Positions 23,614-33,111 are shown, counted from the first letter of the stretch. The stretch: DNA of 64,000 bases from Franzmannia pantelleriensis (GCF_900102875.1 NZ_FNGH01000008.1:1-64000), one strand, 5' to 3'. The notes: generated from the sequence alone by a model not told the origin. Made by a program: numbers and translations.

Positions 23614-25779
23614 ATGACTCCACAACGTTTCTCTATGACGCGTCGCGCCTTCCTGGCAGGGACCGTCGCCACCGGCGCTGCGCTCATCGTTCCTCTGCGG
23701 CTGTCAGCGGCACTGGCGCAGCCGCGGGAAGGAGCGGGTATCGCGAATGCCTTTATCCGCATCGATACGAGCGGGCAGGTCACCTTCGTGTTGCCCACCA
23801 GTGAAATGGGGCAGGGAGCCCACACGGGGCAGGCCCAGGTGCTTGCCGAGGAGCTGGGGGCCGACTGGTCGAGCATTGCTGTCGAGATGCCGAATCAGCC
23901 GGCGCCCGCCTATCGCATTCCGTCCGGCCAGATGCGCTCGGTGGGCTCGTTCGGCATCCGCTTATGGCATGACCCGTTGCGCCGCGCGGCGGCCCAGGCG
24001 CGGGAGATGCTGACCCAGGCGGCAGCCACGCGACTCGGCGTGGCACCCGCGACGTTGCAGGCCGAGAACGGCGTCATCGTCCATGCTGCAACCGGGCGTC
24101 GCCTTCCCTTCGGTGAGTTGGTGGAAGATGCCATGCAACTGCCGGTACCGGATGAGCCAACCCTGCGCCCCGACGGCGAACGAACGCTGACCGGACGCAC
24201 GGTGGCGCGCCTCGATACGCCGCTGAAGGTAACCGGAAAGGCGGTATACGCGGTGGACGTTGAGCGTGAGGGCATGCTGTATGGCGCCGTCCGGCTTGCC
24301 CCGGTGTTTTCTGCCGATGTGGCGAGGTTCGACGAGAGCAGCGTCGCCGGGATGCCGGGCGTGGTAGCGGTGGTTCGCGTGCCACGCGGCGCGGTGGTGG
24401 TGGCCGATTCCTGGTGGCAGGCCAAGCAGGCCGCCGATGCCCTGGATATCACCTTCACTCAGACCGCGGCGGATACGCTTTCCACCGAGGAGATCAATGC
24501 GCTGCTCCGCGAGGGGTTGGATCGAACCGATGTGCCGGTCACCACGCTGCGTGGCGACGCCGAGGCGACGTTGACGACCGAGGGGCAAGTGGTCGAGGCG
24601 GTATACTCGGTGCCGCTTCTCACCCATATGTGCATGGAGCCGATCAACTGCACGGCGGAGTCCAGCGAGGAGCGCACCGAACTGTGGATCGGCACCCAGG
24701 GCCAGGACGTCATCCGCATGACGCTCGAGAGCGCCATGCAGGTGCCGGCTGACCGGCTTTTCATCAATACCACCTATCTGGGCGGCGGCTTCGGTCGCAA
24801 GACCCATGGCGAGATCGCCCTGCAGGCAGCGCTCGCCAGTCGTGCCGTTGATGGTCGGCCGGTCAAGGTGCTGTGGGCGCGCGAGGACGATGTTCGGCAG
24901 GGCCAGTATCGCCAGACCATGATGTGTCGCTTTCGCGCGGCCCTGGACGATGACGGCAACATCACTGCCATGCACATCCGGCTTGCCGGGCCGCAGATGG
25001 GGCGTGACTACGGCTTCGACCCCGAGGAGCGGGCGCAGGCGACGGGCAACCTCGCCAACTTCGATCCGTTCTCGCTCGGCGGGCTGTCGGACATGCGCTA
25101 TGTCATTCCGAACTTCGTCGTGGAGCACGCGGTGGTCGACCTGCCGATCCCGCTCTGCCCCTGGCGGGCGATCTCCCACACCTACAACGGCTTCTTCTTC
25201 GAGAGCTTCATGGACGAATGCGCGGCGGCTGCGGGCCGCGATCCGCTGGCGTATCGCCGAAGCCATTGTGAAGGGCAGGAGAGAATGCTCGCGGTGCTCG
25301 ACCGGGTCGCCGAGATGGCGCGCTGGCGCGAGCCGGCCCCAGAGGGGATCTCGCGCGGCCTGGCGGTGGTCGAGAGCTACGGCTCCTACGTCGCCCAAGT
25401 GGTCGAGGCTCAGGTCAATGGCCAAGGTGTCCAGGTGGAGCGGGTGCATGTGGCCATCGACTGCGGACGCGCCATCAATCCGGGCCAGGTGGAGGCGCAG
25501 ATGGAGGGCTCTGTGGTCGATGCCCTCGGCGCCGCCCTGAACCAGAAAGTGACGATCCGCGACGGCCGCGCCGAACAGTCGAACTTCCACGATTATTCGT
25601 TGCTACGCATCGGCGAGGCGCCTTCGGTGTCGGTAGGTATCGTCGAGATTGGCTCTCCCCTGGGCGGTGTCGGTGAGCCGGGCATGCCCCCACTCGCGCC
25701 GGCGCTGGCCAACGCGCTGTTTGCCGCCACCCAGCAGCGAATTCGCCACCTGCCGTTGTCCGATCATGTCCAGGGATAG
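23614..25779 (+). CDS. iorB: Molybdenum hydroxylase large subunit (isoquinoline 1-oxidoreductase beta-like)
   Basis: The 721-residue subunit binds the molybdopterin cofactor and hydroxylates N-heterocycles or aldehydes with water. The Tat-like leader (MTRRAFLAGTVATGAALIVP, residues 8-27) indicates export of the folded complex, typical for IorB. Cofactor sites include TSEMGQGAHTG, GGGFGRKTHGE and near the end GVGEPGMPPLAPALANALF, which has the catalytic Glu. The length agrees with IorB (about 720-780). It overlaps the xdhC-type gene by 14 bases. The substrate could be a heterocycle or an aldehyde; the sequence does not decide it. Confidence 0.9.
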   Translation: MTPQRFSMTRRAFLAGTVATGAALIVPLRLSAALAQPREGAGIANAFIRIDTSGQVTFVLPTSEMGQGAHTGQAQVLAEELGADWSSIAVEMPNQPAPAYRIPSGQMRSVGSFGIRLWHDPLRRAAAQAREMLTQAAATRLGVAPATLQAENGVIVHAATGRRLPFGELVEDAMQLPVPDEPTLRPDGERTLTGRTVARLDTPLKVTGKAVYAVDVEREGMLYGAVRLAPVFSADVARFDESSVAGMPGVVAVVRVPRGAVVVADSWWQAKQAADALDITFTQTAADTLSTEEINALLREGLDRTDVPVTTLRGDAEATLTTEGQVVEAVYSVPLLTHMCMEPINCTAESSEERTELWIGTQGQDVIRMTLESAMQVPADRLFINTTYLGGGFGRKTHGEIALQAALASRAVDGRPVKVLWAREDDVRQGQYRQTMMCRFRAALDDDGNITAMHIRLAGPQMGRDYGFDPEERAQATGNLANFDPFSLGGLSDMRYVIPNFVVEHAVVDLPIPLCPWRAISHTYNGFFFESFMDECAAAAGRDPLAYRRSHCEGQERMLAVLDRVAEMARWREPAPEGISRGLAVVESYGSYVAQVVEAQVNGQGVQVERVHVAIDCGRAINPGQVEAQMEGSVVDALGAALNQKVTIRDGRAEQSNFHDYSLLRIGEAPSVSVGIVEIGSPLGGVGEPGMPPLAPALANALFAATQQRIRHLPLSDHVQG

Positions 25780-26728
25780 TGCCGTCGCCGTCGGCTCGTT
25801 GAGCCCTCCAATGTATCTGGAACATGCACAAGACGTGCTTGGGCAGTGGTTTGCCTGGCGTCACACCAGTGAGGCGGCACTCGTTGTCGTGACCTCGACG
25901 GAAGGTGGCGCCGTGCGCATGCCGGGCGCCTTGATGGCCGTGTCTGCGGCTGGCGAACGTTGCGGCTACATCTCAGGCGGCTGCATCGACGCGGATGTGG
26001 CCATGCATGCCCTGGACGCGCTTCGTTCAGGCCGTGTAGGACGCTTGCGCTACGGTAAAGGCTCGCCATTTATCGATATGCCACTCCCCTGCGGAGGAGC
26101 GATCGATGTGTGGGTACTGCCCGATGCACAGGCCGGTGTTCTGCGCGCGTGCCATGATCGGCTCGCTTCGCGGCAGGCAGTGACGCTCAATCTCTCGGTA
26201 TCCGGGGCTCTCTGGTTGGGACATCCGATGGAGGCAAGCGCGCTGTCTTTCGAGTACACGCCCAAGCTCCGCCTGCGCATTGCCGGACGCGGAGCCGACA
26301 GCATGGCGCTGGCCAGGCTGGCGCAGGCCAGCGGTATTCACACTGAGCTACAGCTCCGCGATGACGCCGACATCCAGGACGCGCGGCGCCTGGGCATCGA
26401 CCAGGTCGCGACGCTGACGGTTCCGTCTACGCTACCGGCGGCGAATGATGATCCATGGACGGCCTTTCTCCTGGCGTTCCATGATGTCGATTGGGAGGCG
26501 GCGCTGCTTGCCCAGGCCCTCCAAGGCCCAGCCTTCTATCTCGGGGCTGTGGGCAGCAAGGCGACCCATGCCAGGCGCTGCGAGGAGCTGCGTGCGATGG
26601 GGTTCGGCGAGGGGCAGATCAGGCGAATCCACGGTCCCGTCGGCTTGCTGCCCTCCATGCGTGAAGCGTCGACGCTGGCCGTGTCGGTACTCGCGGAGAT
26701 CGTCGGTGCCTATCAGCGTAATGCGTGA
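25766..26728 (+). CDS. XdhC/CoxI family molybdenum-cofactor insertion protein
   Basis: The 320-residue protein inserts and protects the molybdopterin cofactor of xanthine-oxidase-family enzymes. XdhC N-domain: RCGYISGGCIDADVAMHALD. Rossmann-like C-domain: FYLGAVGSKATHARRCEELR, then RIHGPVGLLPS. The start at 25766 overlaps the large-subunit gene by 14 bases, so translation is coupled. It closes the three-gene operon, followed by a terminator. Confidence 0.88.
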   Translation: MSRDSAVAVGSLSPPMYLEHAQDVLGQWFAWRHTSEAALVVVTSTEGGAVRMPGALMAVSAAGERCGYISGGCIDADVAMHALDALRSGRVGRLRYGKGSPFIDMPLPCGGAIDVWVLPDAQAGVLRACHDRLASRQAVTLNLSVSGALWLGHPMEASALSFEYTPKLRLRIAGRGADSMALARLAQASGIHTELQLRDDADIQDARRLGIDQVATLTVPSTLPAANDDPWTAFLLAFHDVDWEAALLAQALQGPAFYLGAVGSKATHARRCEELRAMGFGEGQIRRIHGPVGLLPSMREASTLAVSVLAEIVGAYQRNA

Positions 26729-26746
26729 TTCCCCTTCAGCACGTAA

Positions 26747-26772
26747 ACGGGCCATTCGCATGAATGGCCCGT
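26747..26772 (+). terminator. Hairpin terminator after the iorAB-xdhC operon
   Basis: ACGGGCCATTC and GAATGGCCCGT form a perfect 11-bp stem with a GCAT loop, 18 bases after the stop. The following sequence is only mildly T-rich. It may serve the convergent minus-strand gene as well. Confidence 0.75.
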
Positions 26773-26783
26773 CGTACTATCTA

Positions 26784-26912
26784 TCACGCTCGAATTGTTG
26801 CATCAGTCGATATTTCTGCACCAAGGTTAACCGTGAGTCGGTCTTCTTTGTCCGGTTGTTCCAGCTCAAAGGCAGCCTCTTTACCACCCTTGGTGATGGC
26901 GCTATAGCGGAC
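26784..26912 (-). other. Possible C-terminal gene fragment of unknown family
   Basis: A minus-strand frame reads LKVRYSAITKGGKEAAFELE and then QPDKEDRLTVNLGAEISTDA, ending TIRA and a stop. The composition and beta-strand pattern look like the end of a real protein. Upstream its frame lies inside the NmrA-type gene with no own start, so it may be a remnant left by the insertion of that gene. I cannot name the family. Confidence 0.3.
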
Positions 26913-26914
26913 CT

Positions 26915-27859
26915 TTAGGCTTGCGGCGCTACATCGCTTAAGTGCCGAAGAAGCCACTCCTTTACATCCACCGTCTCCATGCCTTTTTGGAAATTGTAAG
27001 TTTTCGATTTTTCCCACCACATGCCTGTGCCAAGAGCGAATGCAGCTCGGTAGCGAAGCATGACATCATCCGGCGTCTGTGCAAGCTGATGGTTAAGCTC
27101 GGCAATGGATAGTTGAACACGCTTGAACGCTTTTCCTGTTACCTCTTCGACGACCGCGGCCAGCTGGCCGTATGAGATAGTATCTCCCGCCACTAAGACC
27201 ACTTCGTTGGCGATGCGAGGCTCTTCAAGGTATATCGCGGTCGTCAGCCAGCCAATATCCTCAGGTGTCGTGACCGTGACACGAGTATCGCAGCTTCCGA
27301 GTGCCCGTATGGTATTGGTTTCAAAATCAACGACACCGAAGCTTGGCTCGAAAAGAAAGCTGGTGAACATCCCGGTTGAAACAATTACCCATTCAGTTTT
27401 TTCCTGAGAGCGAAGTAACTGTCTGACCTCATATTGCTCATCAAATACAGGTTGACCGCTGCCTTTTCCAACGATGTCGTAGTCAACGCCGAATTGCCAC
27501 GGAAAGTATCTCGATACTCCAGCGGCAAGCGCCGCATGAGTGATTTTCAACTGTGTGCCGGGACCGGCAATAAAGCCAGTACAGCAGATGATCGTTTGAA
27601 AGTTTGAAAACAGTTCGGCCAGGGCTGTCTCGGTTCCTTCAGACAAGTCGAAGGGGATGATATCGACCCCGCGCATATTCAGCTCATCGGTAGCTTCTTT
27701 CTTGTACTTATCACTAGAGGTGGTGAAGCCAGGTTCTACAAGGACGGAGACAGAACCAGGGCTAACCCGGGAGGTCATATTTATAATGACCTGCATCCCG
27801 AGCTGGCCAGCTCCGAGGATAAGTATTTTGTCAACTTGGATGGTTTCGTTAATCGCCAT
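26915..27859 (-). CDS. NmrA/isoflavone-reductase-like NAD(P)-binding oxidoreductase
   Basis: The 314-residue protein starts with a Rossmann motif LILGAGQLGMQVIINM. A conserved NmrA middle follows (FPWQFGVDYDIVGKGSGQPV, the aromatic alcohol reductase signature, and EWVIVSTGMFTSFLF). It is an atypical SDR that reduces aromatic alcohols or senses NADP. Its G+C is lower than its neighbours', suggesting transfer, and it is divergent from the aldo/keto reductase gene at 28186. Confidence 0.82.
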   Translation of the reverse strand: MAINETIQVDKILILGAGQLGMQVIINMTSRVSPGSVSVLVEPGFTTSSDKYKKEATDELNMRGVDIIPFDLSEGTETALAELFSNFQTIICCTGFIAGPGTQLKITHAALAAGVSRYFPWQFGVDYDIVGKGSGQPVFDEQYEVRQLLRSQEKTEWVIVSTGMFTSFLFEPSFGVVDFETNTIRALGSCDTRVTVTTPEDIGWLTTAIYLEEPRIANEVVLVAGDTISYGQLAAVVEEVTGKAFKRVQLSIAELNHQLAQTPDDVMLRYRAAFALGTGMWWEKSKTYNFQKGMETVDVKEWLLRHLSDVAPQA

Positions 27860-28185
27860 ATGGGTCGCCTAGAGTGAATTAGAAATGCCGTGGTTAAGTG
27901 GCGTCGGCGGGAGCGACTCGCCGTCTATTACACGCTCATTTTTGGCAATGTGCTGGAGGCATCATGCTGCCGGTTGCTTACTCCTTGAGGAAGCGCACAG
28001 GCAGCTTAGGCGCTGATGTGTCTATTGTTAATGACTGTTTTTGGATAACATAATTATGAGGAATGGAATGCTTCTCCTGCTGAGTTTATTGGTATTTTTC
28101 GAAATGACTTTTGCTCTGGCTGGAATTAAAAGCAGGTGGCTGGTCGGCTATGATGTTTCTGGAATTCAGTTTATGGAGTTGACCT
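27860..28185. other. Intergenic region, A+T-rich, no gene supported
   Basis: This holds the divergent promoters of the NmrA-type and aldo/keto reductase genes. A plus-strand open frame from 28041 has a hydrophobic N-terminus (MLLLLSLLVFFEMTFALAG) but runs out of frame into the reductase gene and has no ribosome site, so it is not called. No clear operator was found. Confidence 0.4.
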
Positions 28186-29040
28186 ATGTCAATGACTTAC
28201 CTTCCAGCAGTTCATGCAGACGTAAAAATCCCTGCCTTGGGCTATGGTTTGTGGCAGGTGCCGCCGGAACAGAGTGCCGAACTGGTGAGTCGCGCCTTGC
28301 AGACCGGCTACCGTCTGCTAGACACAGCAGAGGCTTATTATAATGAACAGGGTGTCGGAAAAGGTATCCGTGATAGTGGGGTGGCGCGTGAAGAGATTTT
28401 TGTGTCCACTAAGGTGTGGAATACACACCACGGCTACGCGCAAACCCTGCAAGCCTTCGATGCCAGCCAGAGGCGACTGGACCTTGATCGGATCGACTTG
28501 TATCTGATGCACTGGCCTTCACGCATTCGTGACGCCTACGTGGAAACATGGCAGGCAATGATCCGACTACGTGACGAAGGCCGAGTCGGTGCCATCGGCG
28601 TCTGTAACTTCTCCAGTGGGCAGCTGCAGCGCTTGATAGGGGAAACGGGAGTGACGCCGGTGGTCAATCAGGTTGAGCTACACCCCTACTTTCAGCAGCA
28701 GAAGCTGAGAGAGTTTCACCGCGAGCAGGGTGTTATCACACAGTCTTGGAGCCCGTTGGGTTTGTGGTGGCAGAACCCGGACCCGGGATCGTCGGTGCTG
28801 CAGGCTCCGGAGATCCTTGAACTTTCCGAGCGGTATGGAAAGACCCCTGCTCAGATCGTCCTACGCTGGCACCTCGACAGTGGCCTTGCCACCATCTCAA
28901 AGTCCGTGCGACCCGAGCGCATTGTAGAGAACTTTCAGCTATTCGACTTCGCACTCACGCCGAGGGAGATAAAGGATCTGGCCGGGCTGGACCGTCGGGA
29001 TGGCCGTCTGGGACCAGATCCGGAGACGGCCGATTTTTGA
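28186..29040 (+). CDS. Aldo/keto reductase (2,5-diketo-D-gluconate reductase-like, AKR5)
   Basis: The 284-residue NADPH-dependent carbonyl reductase has the full tetrad: DTAEAYYNEQGVG (Asp, Tyr), VSTKVW (Lys) and YLMHWPS (His). The cofactor end reads ISKSVRPERIVENFQLFDF. Length is typical. The start ATG is preceded by ATGGAGTTGACCT. It is alone on this strand; the NmrA-type gene is divergent. Confidence 0.87.
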   Translation: MSMTYLPAVHADVKIPALGYGLWQVPPEQSAELVSRALQTGYRLLDTAEAYYNEQGVGKGIRDSGVAREEIFVSTKVWNTHHGYAQTLQAFDASQRRLDLDRIDLYLMHWPSRIRDAYVETWQAMIRLRDEGRVGAIGVCNFSSGQLQRLIGETGVTPVVNQVELHPYFQQQKLREFHREQGVITQSWSPLGLWWQNPDPGSSVLQAPEILELSERYGKTPAQIVLRWHLDSGLATISKSVRPERIVENFQLFDFALTPREIKDLAGLDRRDGRLGPDPETADF

Positions 29041-29231
29041 CTGGCTCTATGTCGGCACCTTGCGGTGCTACCCATCTCAGCGCTTGGTGGCGCAGCACAC
29101 ACAGCTTCCACTTGTGCTGCCTGACGTTGCGTTTATCCGATGACGCCTCTCAATTCCGATATCGACCTACCATGCATAGCGCCAACCAGGCGCCCCGAGA
29201 CTGAGCGAGCAAATCTATGAGGAGACAACCT

Positions 29232-29888
29232 ATGAAGGTCGTCATCGCTGGAGGACACGGCCAGATCGCCCAACATGTCGAGCGCTTGCTCGCCGCCCGC
29301 GGCGACGAGGCCGTTGGCCTCGTGCGCAACTCCAGTCACATTGCTGACATTGAAGCCAGCGGCGCCACCGCCGTCTTGCTCGATCTCGAGAGAGCAAGTG
29401 TCAACGAGCTTGCCGAGGTGATAAGAGGAGCGGATGCCGTCATCTTCGCTGCTGGCGCCGGACCGGGTAGTGGCGCCGCGCGCAAGCTCACGGTTGACCG
29501 GGATGCAGGGATTCTGCTCGCCGACGCCGCGGTGCAGGCCCAAGTGCCGCGCTATGTAATGATTTCCGGCAAGGGCGCTGATAAAGGCGGACAGGGCGAG
29601 GCTGACGAAGTTTTTGGAATCTACCTTGATGCGAAGAAGGCTGCCGATGACGACCTTATTTCCCGAGAGTTGGATTGGACCATCGTGCGTCCAGGTGTAC
29701 TCACCAACGAGGTAGGGACCGGCCGGGTGACCCTAGCGCCACAGGTAGAGTGGGGTAAGGTGGCTCGGGAGGACGTTGCTGCCGTTATTATCGAGATCCT
29801 CGATAAACCAGAGAGTGCGGGGTGGATCGTTGAACTCGTGGCGGGAGAGACGCCAGTTACTGAAGCAGTGCGGTTACTCGCTCGATAG
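29232..29888 (+). CDS. NAD(P)H-binding atypical SDR (YwnB/YhfK-like)
   Basis: The 218-residue protein starts MKVVIAGGHGQIAQHVERLL, a Rossmann fold at the very N-terminus. It has no Tyr-x3-Lys pair of classical SDRs but SGKGADKGGQGEADEVFGIY and DWTIVRPGVLTNE, as in the NAD(P)H-binding (NmrA-like, SDR_a5) family. The start follows GAGGAGACAACCT. It lies 50 bp upstream of a LysR gene on the same strand. Confidence 0.83.
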   Translation: MKVVIAGGHGQIAQHVERLLAARGDEAVGLVRNSSHIADIEASGATAVLLDLERASVNELAEVIRGADAVIFAAGAGPGSGAARKLTVDRDAGILLADAAVQAQVPRYVMISGKGADKGGQGEADEVFGIYLDAKKAADDDLISRELDWTIVRPGVLTNEVGTGRVTLAPQVEWGKVAREDVAAVIIEILDKPESAGWIVELVAGETPVTEAVRLLAR

Positions 29889-29938
29889 CCGAGACGGCAT
29901 CGACAAATTGATCAGCCGTTTCATCGGGGGAGCAATAT

Positions 29939-30892
29939 ATGGATCGCCTACAAGCCATGCAGATATTTACCCGTGTGGTTGAGATGCACGGCTTTAGTAA
30001 AGCCGCCGAGAACCTGTCCATCCCCGCATCGACTGTTACTCGCGCTATTAAGGAGCTAGAGGCGTTCCTTGGGGTGAGGCTACTTCAGCGTACCACGCGC
30101 CACTTGAACCTGACCCCCGATGGCAGCCTCTATTATGAGCACTGTCGACGTTTGCTGGCAGAACTAGAAGCAGTTGAGACCAGTTTTCCAGGTCAGGCGG
30201 GGCAGGCCCAAGGCAAGCTGCGAGTCGGCATGACGGCCTCGTTTGCCCGTCTATTCGTGGTGCCGGCCATCAAGGCATTCCAGGTTCGCTATCCTAATGT
30301 GGAGTTGACCCTGACGTTGAGCGACCGCACGGTGGAACTGGTTCCGGAAGGCATCGATTGTGTCATCCGTGCCGGGGTTCCTCATGACTCGCCTACGCTG
30401 GTGGCGCGTCGTATTGCCAGCTTCGAATGGGTGACGTGTGCATCACCGGCGTATCTGGAGGAGTACGGTGAGCCGCATTCACTGGACGAGTTAAAGCATC
30501 ATCATGCTGTCGGGTTTCTATCCGGTGACCAGGGACGACCAATGCATTGGCGCTTCGTGGTCAATGACGAGGAGCGAGTCGTGCGGATGCCTCAGAAGCT
30601 GGTCGTCAACGACACCGAAACGTATATCGCTTGTGGTTTGGAAGGCTTAGGCCTGATACGAGCGGCTAGTTATATGGTGCTGCCGCACTTACGTAGTGGA
30701 AAATTACAGCAGGTCCTGAGTAGCACACCAGCACCAGCAGTGCCTATATCGGTTATGTATCCACAGAACCGCCACTTATCACCTACCGTGCGGGCATTTG
30801 TAGACTGGGTCAGTAACCTCGCACAAAGTGCCGAGCGGGGGGGCGGTTCGTCTCACAACAAGCACGGCCAACCCCATGTCTATGTCTCCTAA
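29939..30892 (+). CDS. LysR family regulator
   Basis: The protein has 317 residues. LysR HTH: IFTRVVEMHGFSKAAENLSI, then PASTVTRAIKELEAFLGVRL. Effector domain: LVPEGIDCVIRAGVPHDSPT. Close to the CrgA/DsdC-like LysR group that regulates quinone and aldehyde reductases. It follows the SDR gene by 50 bp and is probably transcribed with it. The start follows GGGGGAGCAATAT. Confidence 0.85.
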   Translation: MDRLQAMQIFTRVVEMHGFSKAAENLSIPASTVTRAIKELEAFLGVRLLQRTTRHLNLTPDGSLYYEHCRRLLAELEAVETSFPGQAGQAQGKLRVGMTASFARLFVVPAIKAFQVRYPNVELTLTLSDRTVELVPEGIDCVIRAGVPHDSPTLVARRIASFEWVTCASPAYLEEYGEPHSLDELKHHHAVGFLSGDQGRPMHWRFVVNDEERVVRMPQKLVVNDTETYIACGLEGLGLIRAASYMVLPHLRSGKLQQVLSSTPAPAVPISVMYPQNRHLSPTVRAFVDWVSNLAQSAERGGGSSHNKHGQPHVYVS

Positions 30893-30894
30893 CG

Positions 30895-31305
30895 CTAGTG
30901 CGCCAGAATTTCATTGAACTCCAGCACGTTGCGGTCGGGGTCGCGGATAAAGCAGACACTGCGGCGTCCGTGGCCCATGGTTACCGGCCCTTCGGTAATC
31001 GCGATCCCCTCGCCGGCCAGCCAGGCCACCAGGTCGTCCATGTTCTCGACGATAAAGGCGGCGTGGGTGTAGCCGGGCCGTTTGATTGGGGCGTCCAGCA
31101 GCACGTTGCCTTCATCGGCGGACTCGCCGTTGTAAATCAGGTGGATGCGCAGTCCGGTGGGGTGCACGAGCCCGCAGGCCTTGGCCTCGGGGGCGAACTC
31201 CCCGGGGTCGCGTAGGAAGCCGAGCTTGGCATAGAAGGCTTCCGCGGTGGCGAGATCGGTGACGCGGATGCCGATATGGTCGAGGTGTAGCGTGTCGAAG
31301 CGCAT
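30895..31305 (-). CDS. VOC (glyoxalase/dioxygenase fold) protein
   Basis: The 136-residue protein has two beta-alpha-beta-beta-beta modules of the vicinal oxygen chelate family. Metal ligands are likely in LDHIGIRVTDL (His), YTHAAFIVENM (His) and CFIRDPDRNVLEFNEI (final Glu). Length suits a single-chain VOC enzyme. It overlaps nothing, but its stop lies 2 bp from the LysR stop (convergent). The start follows AAGGACTCATCAGC. Its substrate cannot be deduced. Confidence 0.85.
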   Translation of the reverse strand: MRFDTLHLDHIGIRVTDLATAEAFYAKLGFLRDPGEFAPEAKACGLVHPTGLRIHLIYNGESADEGNVLLDAPIKRPGYTHAAFIVENMDDLVAWLAGEGIAITEGPVTMGHGRRSVCFIRDPDRNVLEFNEILAH

Positions 31306-31350
31306 GCTGATGAGTCCTTGAGTTAGTGATGGATTGAATGAGTGACGGAC

Positions 31351-31965
31351 TCAGGCCTCTAGCCCGGCGCGGGTGCGCTGGAAGGGGATGAAGCCGGGTA
31401 GTCCTTCGATGCGGCGCAGCCAGGCCTGGATATTCGGGTAGCCGGTGAGATCGACATTGCCCTCGGGGGCGCGCTCGACGTAGCTGTAGAGTGCGATGTC
31501 GGCAATGCTGGGCTGTGCCGTAGCGGCGATCCAGCGCTGCTCTGCCAGCGTTTGCTCCATGACATGCAGGGTGGCGTGGGCGCGGGCGATCACCTCATTG
31601 GCGTCGAAGGGGGCGCCGAAGACGGTGATCAGCCTGGCGGCACAGGCGCCATAGGCAATCTTGCCCGCCGCTACTGAGAGCCAGCGCTGCACCTGCGCCT
31701 CCTTGGCCGGATCGGTTGGCAGCCAATGGGAGGGGCCGACCTTCCTCGCTACGTAGACGAGGATCGCCAGCGAGTCGGCGATGATGGTGCCGTTGTCGTC
31801 GAGCACCGGCACTTCGCCGAAGGCGTTGAGGGCCAGGAACTCTGGCTGCTGGTGGGCGCCGGCTGCCAGGTCGACGTCGATCAGTTCATGCTCGACCCTG
31901 GCCAGGGAGAGAAACAGGGCGGCGCGATGGGCGTGCCCAGAGGGGGCGAAATGGTAGAGCGTCAT
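31351..31965 (-). CDS. Glutathione S-transferase
   Basis: The 204-residue protein begins [20 protein letters not shown], the thioredoxin-fold GST N-domain with Ser/His in the activating region. It then has [20 protein letters not shown], the cis-Pro and the Asp-Ser glutathione site. The helical C-domain contains [20 protein letters not shown], with the conserved N-capping Asp. The start at 31965 follows AGGAGGACACACACC. It is divergent from a LysR gene, which probably regulates it. Confidence 0.87.
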   Translation of the reverse strand: MTLYHFAPSGHAHRAALFLSLARVEHELIDVDLAAGAHQQPEFLALNAFGEVPVLDDNGTIIADSLAILVYVARKVGPSHWLPTDPAKEAQVQRWLSVAAGKIAYGACAARLITVFGAPFDANEVIARAHATLHVMEQTLAEQRWIAATAQPSIADIALYSYVERAPEGNVDLTGYPNIQAWLRRIEGLPGFIPFQRTRAGLEA

Positions 31966-32091
31966 GGTGTGTGTCCTCCTGCTGATGATGTGGCCATTCT
32001 GTCTGTTGTTGTAATGTGGGAGAATCAGCCAAAATCGCATTTCATCATTGCGGTTTATGACAATAATGTGCGGTGGCGGGAGTTAAGGGTA

Positions 32092-32946
32092 ATGGACAGG
32101 CTGCGAACGCTGAGGACCTTTATCTGCGTTGCCGAGCAAGCGAGCTTCGCCGAGGCGGGGCGGCGCCTGGGCCTGTCGCCCACCACCGTGACGCGGACCA
32201 TTGCGGGGCTGGAGGCGAGCCTTGGCGTTCAACTGTTGAGGCGTACCACGCGTAGCGTGCGGCTAACCGAGGAGGGGGCGCTGTTTCTGGCGCGATGCCG
32301 GGCAGGGCTCGCCGAGATCGACGGAGCAGTGGAGAGCGTGCGGGGCGCTCGATCTGCGCCGCGCGGCACCCTGACGGTAACCGCTCCGGTGATGTTCGGC
32401 CGGCTGCATGTCCAGCCGGTGGTGGTCGAGCTGCTGCGGCAGTATCCCGATCTGCAGGTCAGGCTGCTGCTGCTGGATCGGGTGGTGAGCCTGGTCGAAG
32501 AGGGCGTGGATGTTGCCGTGCGCATCGCCGAGCTGCCGGATAGCTCGCTGCATATGCTCAGGGTGGGTGAGGTGCGGCGGGTGATGAGCGCGAGTCCGTC
32601 CTATCTGGCGGCCCGGGGGCGGCCGACGACACGCGCCGATCTGCGCGATCATGACGTGATCCGGGTCGAAGATGAAGTAGGACGCTCCGCTGGCCCGGCC
32701 AGGCTGACGGTCAACCATATGGACGCGGCGATTGCCGCGGCTGTCGCGGGGCTGGGTGTGGTGTCGTCGCTCTCCTACCAGGTCGCCGAGGATGTCGCGG
32801 CGGGGCGGCTGGAGACCATTCTGAGCGACGACACCGCTCCCGCACTGCCCATCTCACTGCTATTCCAGAGCGGGCGGCGTGACCACCCCAACGTGCGCGC
32901 CTTCATCGATGCCGCCAGGCAGCACTTGCAGGGGGTATCGTTGTAG
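32092..32946 (+). CDS. LysR family regulator
   Basis: The 284-residue protein starts MDRLRTLRTFICVAEQASFA with the LysR HTH and recognition helix SPTTVTRTIAGLEASLGVQL. The effector domain follows (LVEEGVDVAVRIAELPDSSL). Start is chosen by alignment with the family and the preceding AGTTAAGGGTA. It is divergent from the GST gene with 126 bp between the starts. Confidence 0.86.
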   Translation: MDRLRTLRTFICVAEQASFAEAGRRLGLSPTTVTRTIAGLEASLGVQLLRRTTRSVRLTEEGALFLARCRAGLAEIDGAVESVRGARSAPRGTLTVTAPVMFGRLHVQPVVVELLRQYPDLQVRLLLLDRVVSLVEEGVDVAVRIAELPDSSLHMLRVGEVRRVMSASPSYLAARGRPTTRADLRDHDVIRVEDEVGRSAGPARLTVNHMDAAIAAAVAGLGVVSSLSYQVAEDVAAGRLETILSDDTAPALPISLLFQSGRRDHPNVRAFIDAARQHLQGVSL

Positions 32947-33111
32947 CTAGTGTCGTTGGATAAGTCGCCGGGAGCACCGACTGTCAGACACAGCCAAGGT
33001 CGTGCGCGTGACTGGCCATGATCGGCGCCAGCTAATGGCCAGATCTTAAGGGCGTGCTAATGTTGAGTGCGTAAGGACACGGTTCTATGCCAGCCAAGGA
33101 GGGGGAGATCC

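Noticed and set aside
23962-25590. 542-codon open frame antisense to the molybdenum hydroxylase gene
   Set aside because: Antisense shadow; His/Arg-rich sequence without family features.
28041-28343. Open frame with hydrophobic N-terminus upstream of the aldo/keto reductase
   Set aside because: No ribosome site, runs into the reductase gene in the wrong frame.
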